Assembly (NCBI GenBank): GCA_015680685.1
Contig: MNCI01010510.1
Location: 128,186-192,185, forward strand
Reading direction: 5' to 3'
From: Gnetum montanum
Lineage: Eukaryota > Streptophyta > Gnetopsida > Gnetales > Gnetaceae
Length of the DNA stretch: 64,000 bases
The notes under the pieces were generated by a model. That model had not been told where the DNA came from, did no database searches, and was given only the letters and a program-made list of their open reading frames with translations. The position numbers and the translations under genes were made by a program. Below, one piece after another: positions 24,514 to 36,690 of this stretch (the first letter of the stretch is position 1; the number at the start of each line of letters is the position of its first letter).

Positions 24514-25287
24514 GTAGTCACTCTAGCTTCCTTTAGTGGAGGTGATGCGTTCAATGTTATCCCAGATTTAGTTACCATCGGTGGCACATTCCGTGCATTT
24601 TCAGGTGACAGCAAGCACAACCTCAAACCTCAAAAAGAGAATTGAAGAGGTAATCTTGTGCGTTTATCTGGTTTATAGTTGGCCTACGTAACAAAGTATC
24701 ATTTCATTGTTTTAAGGTGGTAGTTAGTTTGCAACTGGAAATCTGAAAAAAGCATAGTAAATGTTCTTTTCTACTAGTAAAGTAATTTGATTTGTCTGGC
24801 ATAGTTGGTCTATAGTGTTCTGCTATTTACTTGTTTTGGGTAGGGTAGTTACCCTTACTAAGAAAGTAGTTAGAGTTCTCTCTGTGTCTCTCTGCGGGTA
24901 TAAAATGAAATGCTTGTTTTTAACTTCTTTGTTACTGTTGCAGGTTAATTTAGGCGAAGCACTTGTACACAGGTGTAATGCTGCTGTGGATTTTCTTGAG
25001 TAGGAACATCCACTTCATCCTCCATTAGTGAATGACATGCATTTGTATGACCATCTTTGTGAAGTTGTCTCTGATATACTAGGCAGTGACAAATTAGAAA
25101 TAATGCCATCAATGATGGGTTCAGAGGATTTTGCTTTTTATGCAGAGGTTGTACCGGGTGCAATGTACTTTTTAGGTATGAGAAAGAAAACAGCTGGATC
25201 AGTGAACCACATTCTCCATTCTTTAAAGTCGATGAAAATGCTCTTCCAATTGGGGTGACTATTCATACTGCAATAGCAGAATGCTAA
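24514..25287 (+). pseudogene. IAA-amino acid hydrolase (ILR1-like, M20 peptidase) pseudogene fragment
   Basis: ILR1-like enzymes release auxin from amino-acid conjugates, typically in the ER. Two exons are visible. The first, 24514-24649, has AG before and GT after and reads [20 protein letters not shown] and [12 protein letters not shown], then shifts frame. The second, 24944-25287, reads ALVHRCNAAVDFLE, then MGSEDFAFYAEVVPGAMYF, and after another shift a C-terminus of the VDENALPIGVTIHTAIAEC type. A TAG at 24999-25001 replaces a sense codon, and a single-base shift lies near 25210. Splice signals look intact. The catalytic N-terminal half is absent, removed by or before the G1 LTR truncation. 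This is a dead 3' fragment. Confidence 0.88.
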
Positions 25288-25880
25288 CTTCAAAAGGCAA
25301 GAGGCAAGTGCACATTTCATGTCTTAGTAGCAGATTATTATTATTGTTGTTTGTAAACATGAAGGCAGCTATTGATCATGTCGCAGCAGCAGAAGAAGAA
25401 GGTATGTTTTAATTCAGTCCAAGGAGAGACTGAAATAGCTTCTTGTTCTTGATGCCATCATGTTCATATGTAACCAAAGAAAATGATGTATTTGGTTTTG
25501 GGTTACAATTGTGTATTTCCTATCATGCAGCCCGACATATTATTGTTGGTGGGAAAATATGTTCCCGGTAACAAACCCCCTGGGACGATAGATGATAGAA
25601 GGGAAATAATAAATACAATGAATAACAATGCATGATATTTCACAATTTTTTGGTGTTTATATTTCACAATTTTTGGTGTTTCATTGCACAGAGATTGAAG
25701 ACTTTTAGAAAGGGGCCATGTTTTTTTCCCATGTAATATTCAGTCTATTCAGTGAACTTCATTGTTTTTATTTAAGAGAATTATACAGAAAACATGTTCA
25801 AATTACATGAATATTAGACAAAGACAGATTCTTTGGGTCCACATACACGGCGTACAAAATCAGTATCAATATTTTTATTT
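25288..25880. other. Non-coding stretch downstream of the hydrolase pseudogene
   Basis: AT-rich, no ORF of note. The first part may be the old 3' UTR. A short duplication of TATTTCACAATTTTTGGTGTTT lies near 25635-25682. Confidence 0.5.
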
Positions 25881-26004
25881 AACATTTCTGTGAGCTTGGT
25901 GGAGTGGGGTTACAAGGACGTGAAATTTTGGATTGTGCGTCCATTTTTTTTTTTCAGTTATAAAACCCAACCTTTACTTGAAAAAAAAAACACTTCTGTG
26001 AGCT
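25881..26004 (+). mobile_element. Small retroposed insert (SINE-like) with A-tail and 16-bp target copies
   Basis: A 92-bp insert (25897-25988) ends in ten A residues. It is flanked by AACATTTCTGTGAGCT (25881-25896) and AACACTTCTGTGAGCT (25989-26004), 15 of 16 bases matching. Its start, GGTGGAGTGGGGTTACAAGG, is weakly reminiscent of a tRNA-derived box. A-tail plus long target copies indicate LINE-type retroposition. Confidence 0.7.
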
Positions 26005-27044
26005 AGTTATTTTCTTTTTAATGCAAATGAACATGGACCATTAAATCACAGACTTCCCACATATTCATGATACCAGGAATGTTTTTGCGGATATTCATGT
26101 TTGAAACCAGCAGATTTTGTTCAGAATATAATATAACAATTATACATGAGTATTGCAATACGAATTCCTGTAGTGGAAATGTTCACTGGGTACGTATAAT
26201 CTTTAATATTTTGTAATACTTTAAGCCAATTTATAATTGTGCCTTGACCAGCACGGTAATCATTAATAGTATCTTTGAGTAAGCTGTCCCGCAGAGTTAT
26301 AATGGCTTCAGTGAAAATACAGTTACGGAAAGGCGCAACGTGACGGCAACGGCAACGCAACGGAAACGTCAGGTTGCGAAAAAGAAACGAGGTTTAAATA
26401 TAGAATCAATTAGTTACTTTAGCAATTTTTATATTTTAGTAAAATTATGTGTTCTTTGTTCATAGAACAACAATTTAAAATGCAATACAATACAATGATT
26501 TTTATATATAAAAATTTACAATATTTTTACTTATTCATATCTAACAACAATTACCTGTCAATAAACTTAAGATAGAAGTTACGTAAATAGCACGCAAAAT
26601 GTGCTGCTTATAGAATAAACCCTAAATTTTCTTACCTCCATGTTTGCCGTTTCACACATTGAATTCGTTGCAGACCTGCATTTAATTTCGTGACAGATGC
26701 AGTTGTTGAGAATAAAGCATCGAATGGTTTCGTATCTTGAAACCCTAAAATTAAAAAATAAAATCAACGAAAATGTGTCCAAAACGTAACGAAACATGTC
26801 AAAAACGTTTCAGTCTACCCAGAAACGTTTCACCTACCAAGTGATGGTTACAGTTTATGAGAAACGGCGTTTTGAAACGAAATCCGGTTTTGAAAACTTT
26901 ATGAATCCGTTGCGTTTCTGGCAACAGAGGTTTCAACAATGTTTTAAAAAATGTGTTCAAATATTGGGTGAATTTTGGAAACGTTTTTTTATATATAAAT
27001 ATTATTGTGCCGTGGCCATAATGGAATTGGGGTTCTCATTTTCT

Positions 27045-27076
<32 letters not shown>

Positions 27077-27635
27077 CCTGCCTTTTAACACAAAAGGTTT
27101 AAAAAGGATTAGATAATGAAGAAGATGGTGGTGTTAACCAAATTTCAAATTTCAAGGAATAAAGAGATATTAGAACATAAGCAATAAAGAGATATTAGAA
27201 CATAAACATCAGTTGAAAAAAGATTCGACCATGCTCTTGAATGTTACAAGAATTGCACCAAACTGGTTTGGAGTGAACAAAGAGAATTTTGTGTTCTAGA
27301 AAGATGGTACAATGCAGGTAAAATAAAATATGTTTCTTGGGGTGAGAATTTCATTGCTTCAATATTGCTGAAAAGTGAATCACTAAGGAGTATGATACCT
27401 TGCAATAGCAAAAGAGCAACAAGAAATCAAATTTCATAAGTATTTTCAAACTTTAAACTTTCATTCTTCATCTTATTATTATTATTATTATTATTTTGCA
27501 GTGTTTCATCCTCTGTAACATTTGTGTGTAAATAGCTTTGAAATCTAGGTCAATTGCAAGCCCAACAAGCTTTTTATAAAGGTTTTTTTTTTAAGGAAAT
27601 ATTACTTTCAATATTGGTTGATTTGTGAGCCAAAT
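26005..27635. other. Non-coding stretch with an AACG-rich patch and microsatellites
   Basis: No credible gene. About 26320-26395 is dense in AACG/AACGG words, and about 26780-26930 has the matching GAAACG/CGTTTC words in inverted sense. This suggests the ends of a decayed DNA transposon or MITE, but no clear target copies were found. There is a TA repeat near 27045-27070, an ATT repeat near 27475-27495 and a local 25-bp duplication near 27160-27205. Confidence 0.45.
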
Positions 27636-27935
27636 TGTGTATGATTAGTAACCTTATGATGTAATGTTTAGGGTTATAACTCTCATAATTTATGTAATGC
27701 ATGGACAATTATGATTATGAGTTTTTAAATATTCGTTATTTGTTTCCTTTAATTATGTTATGAAGAGTCACATTTGTAGTTATAATTATGTTGTTTCACT
27801 TGGTATATTAAATACTAAGGCATTTCAACTTTTGCATTAACCAATACATCATTTACATCCTTATTCTATTCAACCATGCTCACCATGGAAAAGAACCTAT
27901 TTACGGTTGATACTTTTTGTTGTCATTTCTAACAT
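27636..27935 (+). repeat. Probable LTR end of a Ty1/copia remnant (left boundary unknown)
   Basis: The sequence ends TTTCTAACA directly before a textbook initiator-Met PBS, as copia LTRs do. No second LTR is present, so the left limit is a guess. Confidence 0.5.
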
Positions 27936-27947
27936 GGTATCAGAGCA
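27936..27947 (+). promoter_or_regulatory. Copia primer binding site (initiator Met tRNA)
   Basis: TGGTATCAGAGC exactly matches the complement of plant initiator tRNA-Met used by most copia elements, and it directly follows an LTR-type ...AACA end. Confidence 0.88.
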
Positions 27948-27963
27948 TATTGGTTGGTGAGTA

Positions 27964-29010
27964 TGAATATCCAACCTAACCCCCAAGACAAAGAAAACTA
28001 CATCAACTTCTTGTATTATTGTTGAACCTATGATTGTTCAAGCCAATAAATTAGAACCATCAATGACAAGACCTAAAGCTTGTGTGCCTCTTCTTGAGAG
28101 TTAATCTCTTATTACAACAAATTTTAACATTTGGAAGATTTGGATGGAGATATTACTAAGAGGAAATAGCCCAGAGGATACCATTCTTTTATATGCTATT
28201 GTGGACAAAAATAATCATGTGGCACAAATACAAATTTGCCTAAGTATTTTTGAAGAATATGTTTAGTTGTTCACGGGGGAGGATTCTACATAGAAAATGT
28301 GAAAGAAATTTTCTTTGGAAGTCAAGAATGAATCAAAGATTATCTTCATTAAAATTCAACTCAATGCTATGCAATTGAAGGAGAAAGAACTAGTCTCCAC
28401 TTTAGTAAAGAAAGTCTTAGCCTTAAAAGCAACATTGCAAGTTGTGAATACCCAGGTATTTGAAAAAATGATTAAATTTTATTTATTGAAAGCTTTACCA
28501 CTATCTTTTGAAGTATTTCATCAAATTGTCAAGAATGATGGAAAAACATGTATGGTTGCAAAGTTGTACATCAAAGTACTCAAGGAAGAAGTTAAAATAA
28601 AGGCCTATTTCGAACAATGTGATGAATCTTTGTTGCAGGCATTGATCTCTCAGGAAATTGTCCACAAGTGGAGACAACCATCACAATATTACCATATTTA
28701 TGAGGGAAATCATGATACAGATCATTGTTTTGATAATGGAAAAAATTTTAAAAATTAATATTATGACCAAGCAACATGCCAAAAATTTTGCCACGAGTTG
28801 TGTTGATAACATGCAAAAGACAAAAAAGCATAGAGAAATTTCTAATAACAATAATAAAGGTAAATCTTCCTAAAACCAAGAGGTAAGTGTTATTAATGTT
28901 GTAAAGAATGATGATGCAAATTCCCAATTCCTTCTTGTTGACTTTAATGCAATTGTAACTAATAATATTAACAACGATTTAGTCTATATTGATTCTTTCT
29001 GGTTTCTCTT
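27964..29010 (+). pseudogene. Ty1/copia gag remnant
   Basis: A copia-type (UBN2-like) gag begins about 17 bp after the PBS. The first part has stops but reads TTNFNIWKIWME, as in copia N-termini. The longest open part (28315-28758) reads MQLKEKELVSTLVKKVL, then KALPLSFEVFHQIVKN and LKEEVKIKAYFEQC. A zinc-knuckle-like end reads YYHIYEGNHDTDHC; both first Cys positions of C-x2-C have become Tyr. A possible protease start (VYIDS, about 28980) follows, then homology is lost. The rest of pol and the second LTR are absent. Confidence 0.78.
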
Positions 29011-30119
29011 GGCCTAAACACATTAGATGAAAAAAATAAAGGTAAAAAAAAAGGAAACAAGAAATAAAAGGAGAGAGAAAACGAAAGAAAGAAATATAAA
29101 TCAAAGTGGTGTTATGTAAAAAAATGGGGGAATGAAATGGAGATAAGCGGTTAGCCCTTCATTATATTGCACCTAGGCTTGGAAGTTGATGCATAAGTTA
29201 TGCATTTTTCCTACTTTTATGGGTGAAAAATGCTTTAAAAAATTTTAGAAGCATCGAAGAAACCCTTAAGTATATAGAAGTGTGTCAAGTTTTAATAAAA
29301 AGTAAGTAATATTTATATATTAAGTTTGAGAGTCTATGAAAATCATATATGCAACCTATTAGGTATATGTATGGTTGAAGTATTTAGAATTATTGATTCT
29401 ATTATATGTTGATTTTCCTAGTAAATAATTCCATTTCTTTAGTTTATTTTGTTAATTTTTATAGGTATAAAGTGCCAACAATATAGATTCGTAGCTTTGA
29501 ACAATACACAAAAGGGTACAAATTCAAATTGAATGAAATAATATAAATTTAATGATTGATGGATACAAATGCTTATGATTTTTTTAAAATAAAAAATGTG
29601 TTTTTCAAAAATTTGGGATCCCTTTTAATAATTTGAAATTCCAAACTTGGTTGCACCTTTGAGATTCTTAGAAAGATCGGTTTAATAATCTATCATATTA
29701 GTATACCTATTTTGTGTTACATGGAATTCAAGATGTGTTTTGTATTTTCATGCTTCATTAATATGTGATTGATTTTAATCATGTAATTGATTATCAAGAT
29801 GTTTAGTTGTAGCTAGTTATAGTTAAGTGAAAAAAACTATTTAGTATTATGGATTATATAGACAAAGAATTAAGAAGTAAAGTAATTCTTATGGTGAAAT
29901 TTTTATGGGAAACACTTAATGTTGAAGAAGTTACTTGCGAAGTTGAGAAGATTATGTGTTATCTCATCCTAGGATCTTCTAGGAGGAGTATAATTAAAGG
30001 GGTGAGGATGGAACATTTAGGTCTACGAATTACATTCTTTTTGTAAGAATGAGTTGCTCTTATATGTGAGCCCTTCTATGGATTCTTGATTTTCAACTCT
30101 TGATTTGTTGTTTGATAGT
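29011..30119. other. Non-coding AT-rich stretch left of A3
   Basis: I see no gene, only purine-rich and A-rich runs (29020-29100) and a short ORF at 29849-30046 with no recognisable motif. The last five bases, ATAGT, are the left target-site copy of A3. Confidence 0.55.
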
Positions 30120-30924
30120 TGATGAGTGGCGAGGTACCCCTACACTCAACCATACGAATACGAGCGTTTCACACGTGATCCAATCGAACTCCAAGGACTA
30201 AGTGCTTATGCGCCTTAATGGAACACTCAGGGTTAATCAATCGTTGTCTTCCCAAACTTACTTGTATTGTCACAGTTGTATGGTTAAGTAAGCTTGAGGT
30301 GTATGATTTTTATAGCTTTTTGTCTTTTCCCATATGATTTTTTTGTATGGTTAAGTTAACTTACTCAACCATACGATTTTCCCTTCATCGCCGCGCTGCA
30401 CTCAAACCCTAGCTTCTGNCATGTTCCTAACACTAGTACCCGTTCCCACTTGTCGTACACATCTTGAACCAGTGCAACACTACTAGGATTACCAAATGCT
30501 AATCATTATTGGGTTACCAAGCACTACAACATGCTCGAAGCGGTCGTACTGAGTGTATTTAACTAAGGGGGTTGAAGGTTGAGAAAGATATTAATTAACT
30601 AGAAAAGCATTAAATAATCATTAATTACTAATTAGCTTAATCTGTATGCTACAAGGTTTATCATAAATTTCATCTTTATTGCCATATACAAAATTGTGCT
30701 CAGGTACAAATTACTCGAATAAAGATCCGTTCACTCTATGACTCCTACTACGGGCACATAGAAATAATTCTAACTTTGGAACAACAAAACTGCAAGAATC
30801 TGGCTAAGGATCTAAGTCTAACTCCCTTGAACAAAGGGCACCACCTCTTATTTATAGAAGATGACGCAGGACACGATATTGCGTGGCAGATGCGATATCG
30901 CATACGCAATGTCGTGGCTTATCA
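30120..30924 (-). repeat. A3 3' LTR, with a mis-joined patch
   Basis: The 805-bp span starts TGATGAGTGGCGAGG and ends CTTATCA. The antisense TATA box is at about 30846-30856, and the U3 (30865-30920) carries CGATATTGCG and GCGATATCGC words. Positions about 30330-30419 do not match the partner LTR: they hold scrambled LTR words and 46 bp identical to the LysM exon at 43638-43683, followed by N. Confidence 0.85.
30330..30419. other. Chimeric patch and N in the A3 3' LTR (probable mis-assembly)
   Basis: The partner LTR at about 39430-39510 has different sequence at this place. Here there are two LTR words in opposite sense (GTATGGTTAAGT and ACTCAACCATAC), then 46 bp (30373-30418) identical to the LysM exon at 43638-43683, then N at 30419. 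Normal LTR sequence resumes at 30420. Confidence 0.85.
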
Positions 30925-32880
30925 TACCCCCATGACTAAATGAAAACTCGTCCTTGAGTTCCTTACAAAATATTGGGAAGTTATGGGACTATTGACTTGA
31001 ATGAAAACTAATGGTGAATGGGATGACGTGTGAATGGATCAATCATTACAATACATGACAATATTAATGTTCATGACTACAAGAATGAACATTATACATA
31101 ATTGACATCCAACCTTATTTGGCAGTTAAGAGAGAAGAGAGAGAGAGAGAAAAGAAGAAGATGTGTTGCTGCCAACACCAGGATTGTGCCTTCCATTGTC
31201 CATCCATAACCGTGCTATCAATCTTGTTCCTTGCACAACTATTCCAGCACTAGCCCATCCTAAGTGTTTCCTCCAGGTCCAGTCCATTATTGTATGATTG
31301 CCATTTGCACACACAACACAGTCACATATGAGCAAGGATAAGTAAATCATAATATAGTTGATACCTTGCCCCAATGTAAGGTTCATTGGCTAAGTTGTGA
31401 TATGGTTGATACAGATCCTAGAGATATAACACTAGTAACTACCCAAGGTGTAGGGGTTAGGAAAAATTGAAAAAATTGGACCAGGGCCCCCATGACTAAG
31501 AGCAATCCTTCAGTAGTGGTAGAATGGAAAAAGATAAGTAATAAGAAATATGGGGAAAAAGAAACAATAGAAACACCGATAAAATGGATGTCAGAGATGG
31601 GAATGAATTAAACAAATGTTGATTTCAGGAATGTTTAAGGGAAAAAATTTAACTGATGCACCAAAAAGGAATGTCAGTGGGTCCTCCCCAAAGCAGGTGC
31701 ATGCCCTTTATGCCCTAACAATCCCACATTCAAAGAGTCCATAGGCTCTAAAAATGTCATTTGGAAGCAAGAGGTAAAGTCTTAACCCCAAGAATTCACC
31801 AAGGAGAAAACAATGCATCAACCAAAATATAGACTATTGATATAATCGAAAATAAGGTGGAAATGGAGAAAGAATGATGGAGAGAAGAGAATGGAATGGA
31901 GTCCCAAGAACAAGGTGGTGTACAGCCCCTTGTGTATTTATGGTTAATGTGATTGAGTAGATCTCATTCCAAATCTAGCCTTAAATAATCCACTTCCAGT
32001 GACTTCGCATTAATACACTCGGCCAATCCATCCACTTAAAGTAACAAGAATGCTTCCACCAAAGAGTCACCACCATTATGAGGAAACGAAAAAGGGAAAA
32101 GTAGGAAGTAAGAGAGGGCCTTAGTTAGAGGAAACATGTTTGTTTAGTTCCATAACCAGTTCTTGTAGCTCAAATGATTATTTTATCTAAGGGGTGTGCT
32201 TTGAATTCTCACTATGTTTTTTTTTTTTTTTTTGCGTGAGAACCACACCATGCAAAGAATTATTTTTATTGGCTCAGCTTCTCAATAATGGAGCAATGTC
32301 GGAATGGTAAGGAAAAATCAAGAAGAAAACATCCAAGCACCCAAGAGAATAGCTAGCACAAATGCATCAAATCCCTTTGAAGTCACACCCTTTTCAGTCC
32401 TTGAGTCCTTCCTTAGTTTGAGAAATGCCCAGTCACCATAGTTTTATTATTAAAGAAAAGGACTATATAGTTCCAAGCCAAGAGAGACCATAGAAATTCA
32501 TGGATGCATGGATGACTTGGACTCATTACCTGTTATATCAAAAGAACCATACCTTAGTATCAACATTATAACTCAAAGGTAAAAACCAAACATTGGCAAT
32601 CCATAGAATACAATTCATACCACCATCAGGAGCATTTATTATGTGACGAATCTAACAAAATCAAAACAACAAACAAAGACAAAAAAAAACAAAAACAAAC
32701 AAAACAAATAGTCACACAAAGAAATGAAAAAGTATAAACGATGTTGCAAAAAAAAAAACAAAAAAAGTTAAAGAAATTTGTAAAACAAAAATGTGTAAAA
32801 CAAAAACTTAAAAAGGAATTGAGAGCCTCAAATGGTTAGTAGAGGTGGCCATCTCCCCCATGACTGAGTTGGAAGGAGGA
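30925..32880 (-). other. A3 non-coding 3' region
   Basis: About 1.95 kb without ORFs. It starts with antisense TACCCCCATGAC, the polypurine-like site. It carries the shared blocks at 31678-31700 (antisense GTGGGTCCTCCCCAAAG) and 32369-32392 (antisense CCTTTGAAGTCACACCC), and a weaker form of the third near 32120-32155. A T-run of about 18 lies near 32217-32234. Confidence 0.7.
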
Positions 32881-34060
32881 GATCCAAAATAGTGAGCAAG
32901 GTCATCCCTTCTTAGAGGTATTATGTGCACTGGCCATTCTAAATTCATGGAAGGGTTTGGTCTATTGCACATTGACTAATAATCTCTTATTAGGGCTCTC
33001 AGGTTTGTATATGGTCATGGCCCCCGAAGGAAATGTTGTATGAATAATGTAAGGTCCTTCCCATAGTGTTTGAAATTTTGTACATTGTGGCACATGTGTG
33101 GGATTCCAATAGAGAACCTTATCTCCTAGTTGATACTTAACCTTTCGAATCTTCAAGTCATGACGTTGCTTGTTATATGCCTTGTGCAACTCATTTGATG
33201 ACAAGGCAGCTAATCAGATTTCGTCTAGCACATTTAAAGTTGCCAACCTTTGTTTTTGTGCTAGATCAAGATCGAGGTGGAGGTCATAAGCCATGGATAG
33301 TGTACGGAGCTCAGTTTGAATCAGAAGCATTGGAAGCTTTTTGTACACTAACTCATAGGGAGAGTAGCGTATAGGGAGTTTCCAGGTGGAGCGGTATGCC
33401 CAAAGAGCATCATTCAGTTTAGTGCTCTAGTCTCGCCTATACTTGCTAATTGTCCTAGTTAATATTTTAGTGATCTCCCTATTGGTGACCTTAGCTTGTT
33501 CGTTAGCTTGGGGATGATAAGGTGTAGTCAATTTATGTTGAACCCCTAAGTGTTGCATTAACTTCTGAAAAGTTGCACCTGTGAATTATGTTCCATTATC
33601 TGAAATAAGTGCACGCAGCACACAAAACCTATTTATGATTTGTTGTTGCACAAATCGTGCAGTTGTAGATAATGTGCAGTCTGTAATAGCAGCTGCTTCA
33701 GCCCATTTCATTAGATAGTCTACAACAACTACAATGTAATCTTTTTCATTGGACATTGGTGTAATGGGCCCCATATAGTCTATTCCCCAAATGTCAAAGG
33801 GTTCTAAAGGTTTAATCCATTGTTGTGGACCCTCCATTCTAGTAGTCATTCCCCCATCACATTGGAAACGCTCACAAGATCAAAAAAATTAATGGGCATT
33901 TTGAAATAATGTTGGCCAGTAATATCCTTGTAAGCAAGATCTTAATAGCTGTTCATCTCCCTACATAGTGACCCCCACAAGGGCCCTCATGAGCATCTTG
34001 GAGAACTCTTAGTTGGTCTACCTTGGGCACGCACCATCGAACCAAGCCATCAGGACACAC
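32881..34060 (-). pseudogene. A3 integrase (decayed)
   Basis: The N-terminal zinc-binding-type part reads HEGPCGGHYVGR (about 33953-33990). The core reads WGIDYMGPITPMSNEKDYIV (33586-33849) and ALISDNGT, keeping the first two catalytic Asp positions. The third region follows as PYHPQANEQAKV-type text near 33500. The C-terminus at 32962-33204 reads SSNELHKAYNKQRHDLKIRK and KVLYWNPTHVPQC. Frame breaks lie between these parts. It is Athila/Tat-like, with no chromodomain. Confidence 0.85.
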
Positions 34061-35754
34061 TTTGTAAAGTTGTCCATTGATCTCCATGAAGTGCTTGGCT
34101 CTATGAAGAAACTGTTGTTTCTTCCTAAAGTCCAGCTCTTGTGGTGTTTGTTGAGTAAGGAGATAGGTGAGAATACTACTATACCAGTTCGTCTCCGTGG
34201 GTTGTTTATTCACTACATTGGCAAAGAGGGCTTCATCAGGAAAATGATCAGACATTACATATTCATCCTCTTTGTTGTCCCAGTGTAACCAAAATAAATG
34301 ATCTACAACTATGTTCTCGGTGCCCTTTCGATCAATCATCGTTAGATCAAACTCCTGTAGGATTACTAGCCATCGTATAATATGAGGGCTAACTGTTGGC
34401 TTGTTCATGAGGAACCAGATTGCACTATGATCCGTATGGATGAACACTTTGTAACCTAACACATACTGCCTAAACTTATCTAGTGCAAACACTACAACCA
34501 TTAATTCTTTCTTTGTAGTTGTGTAGTTAAGTTGTGCACCAGCGATACTTCTACTTGCACAATGGATGTAGCAAGGGCATTTTTGATCATCTAACTATGT
34601 AAGTACAACTTCTAAAGCATAATTAGACGCGTCAGTCATTATGTGGAATAGTATAGACCAATTAAGAGCTTGTAGAATGAGAGTTTCTACAAGGTTTTGT
34701 TTTAGAGTTTTGAATTCTCATTCACATTCCTTGGTCCACTCAAATGGTACGTCCTTCTTTGTTAGCTCTACCAACAGTTTGACAACCTTGGAGAAGTTCT
34801 TAATGAATCTCCTATAGTAGCCAGTGTGTCCAAGGAATGACCAAATGTCTTTGAAAGTTTTTGGTTGACAGGTGATTCCTTGGATGACCCTAATTTTATC
34901 TAGGTTTGCCTCTATTCCTATGTGTGAAACCTTATGCCCAAGTACTACACCTTCTTGGACCATTAAATGGCTTTTTTACCAGTTGAGCCTTAAATTGGTC
35001 TCTACGCATCTTTTCAGTACTTGCACTAATCGGTCCAAGGCTTGATCAAAACTTGTTCCATAGGTGGAGAAGTCATCCATAAAGACTTTCACTCCGTTCC
35101 CTATCTACTATTGGAATATGCTTAGAACTAGGCGTTGAAACGTGGTAGGGGAAAATTGTACAAGCCAAACAACATTTGTTTATATGCAAATGTTCCCCAA
35201 GGACTGGTGAACATTGTCTTGGCTTGATCTTCTGGGGCTATTCATATTTGGTTGTATCCACTATAGCCATCCAGAAAACTATAATAGCAATGCCCTACTA
35301 TGGTGTCTAAGACTTGGTCAACGAATGATAATGGAAAGTGATCCTTAAATGTTGCCATGTTCAGCAGCCTAAAATCTATGCACGTCCTCCATTTGCCTCC
35401 CTTTTTGGGCATGGTTACTAGAGGGCTAACTCATTTGTTATCAGTAATGGGATATATGAACCTAGCCTTAAGAAGCTGTTCTATTTCTTCTTTTACCACT
35501 TGCTTCAATTTTGGGTTCAATTGCCTTTGTGGTTGTTTTCGAGGTTTCATGGAGGGGTTAGTGTAAATCCTATGCTGGCATATCCTAGGATCTATTCTAG
35601 TTAATTCAAGATATGACCAGGAAAAGGCTTTTGACCACTTATTTATTACTTTTAGCAGTCTTCCTTTTTGTTTGAAAGCAAGTCTTGCATTGATGATTAC
35701 CGATTTTCCATTTTTGAGGGTCATATATTCCAAATTGGTGGGTAATGGTTTCAA
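34061..35754 (-). pseudogene. A3 reverse transcriptase and RNase H (decayed)
   Basis: RT starts after FLKNG-type lead-in text (here TLKNGKSVIINARL) and reads NPKLKQVVKEEIEQLLKARF (35431-35754), then stops at a nonsense codon before the usual WVSP. The catalytic box at about 35070-35084 reads FMDDF, with both Asp kept. The connection part reads FLGHTGYYRRFIKNFSKV (34718-34963). RNase H at 33953-34501 reads ALDKFRQYVLGYKVFIHTDH and LMNKPTVSPHIIRWLVILQE; this frame runs unbroken into the integrase N-terminus, showing the RNase H-integrase linkage. Confidence 0.86.
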
Positions 35755-36690
35755 TTCTAGGGGCTCTTATTTGAATTTTTTAGGAATTTCCAACTTCCCC
35801 TAGTTGATGTTTTCAAGGTTAAGGCTTGGAAGTTGGCAACGGACTTGCCCTAGTGCATCTATGCTTTTGATGTAAGTGCAACTTATTCCCTTAGTTAATT
35901 CCATGCACGTTAGTGAGTTTCTCTCTTGATCAACTATCATCCATTGGGTGTCCTTTTGTTGTGTGGCTGCTGCATACAAGCAATTTTGTATATTAATGTC
36001 TTGTGCACATCGGTTGCATGCAGGTAATGCTAAACTTTGCACAACCCATGATTTCTACACATAATTGCACCCTGTATCACTATATGCGATGCACGGAACC
36101 TTCTTCTTCTTGATCTTTCCAAAAGTGTTCTCCTTAGATATTTCCAGGGAAAGATTGCGGATTCCTAGGCATGCATCTATAGTACTTAGCCATGCCCTTC
36201 CCATTATTATCAAGAAGTCCCCTTTACCATTATTCACTTGTATCACTAGGAAATCAGCTAAGTATGACCACCCACACACAGTGGTGACGATGTCCTCCAC
36301 TAGTCCCAAGGGAACAGTGATGGATTGGTCAGCCAACTCTAGGCAAATATTGCTCTTCCTTAATGAAGGTAGGTTCCAGGCTTTGTACATTTCTTGTGAT
36401 ATTAAGTTGACTCCAGAACCTGAAACTAGAAGAGCTTTGCATGGCTCATTCCCAGCGATTTGGAGATAGATTAGGGGGCTTCCAGGATTAGAGAATTTCC
36501 TGGGAAGGTGGTCAACCTTAATCCAATCAATAATGACATGTGTTAACATAACCATATGCGTTGAGCTCGATGTTTTTTTTGAAGGGAACTCTAAAGCCTT
36601 ATTTGATGGGAAGGCGTTCAGAGGTTCAATTGCTTGTGGTTTTAAGGGCTTGGTTGGACTGTTGGCTCTAAAGAAAGGTGTTTTCTTCAT
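35755..36690 (-). pseudogene. A3 aspartic protease and Cys-motif linker
   Basis: An open 211-codon stretch (36055-36690) covers the protease. The usual catalytic DSG region reads ALLVSGSGVNLIS, with Asp changed to Val. It continues as ELADQSITVPLGLVEDIV, FLVIQVNNGKGDF and IIMGRAWLSTIDA. After a stop, 35800-36042 reads ACNRCAQDINIQNCLYAAAT, the family C-x2-C...C linker before RT. Loss of the active-site Asp means no protease activity. Confidence 0.84.

Noticed and set aside
29849-30046. 65-codon ORF left of A3
   Set aside because: No motif, no splice or promoter context, AT-rich surroundings; likely chance.
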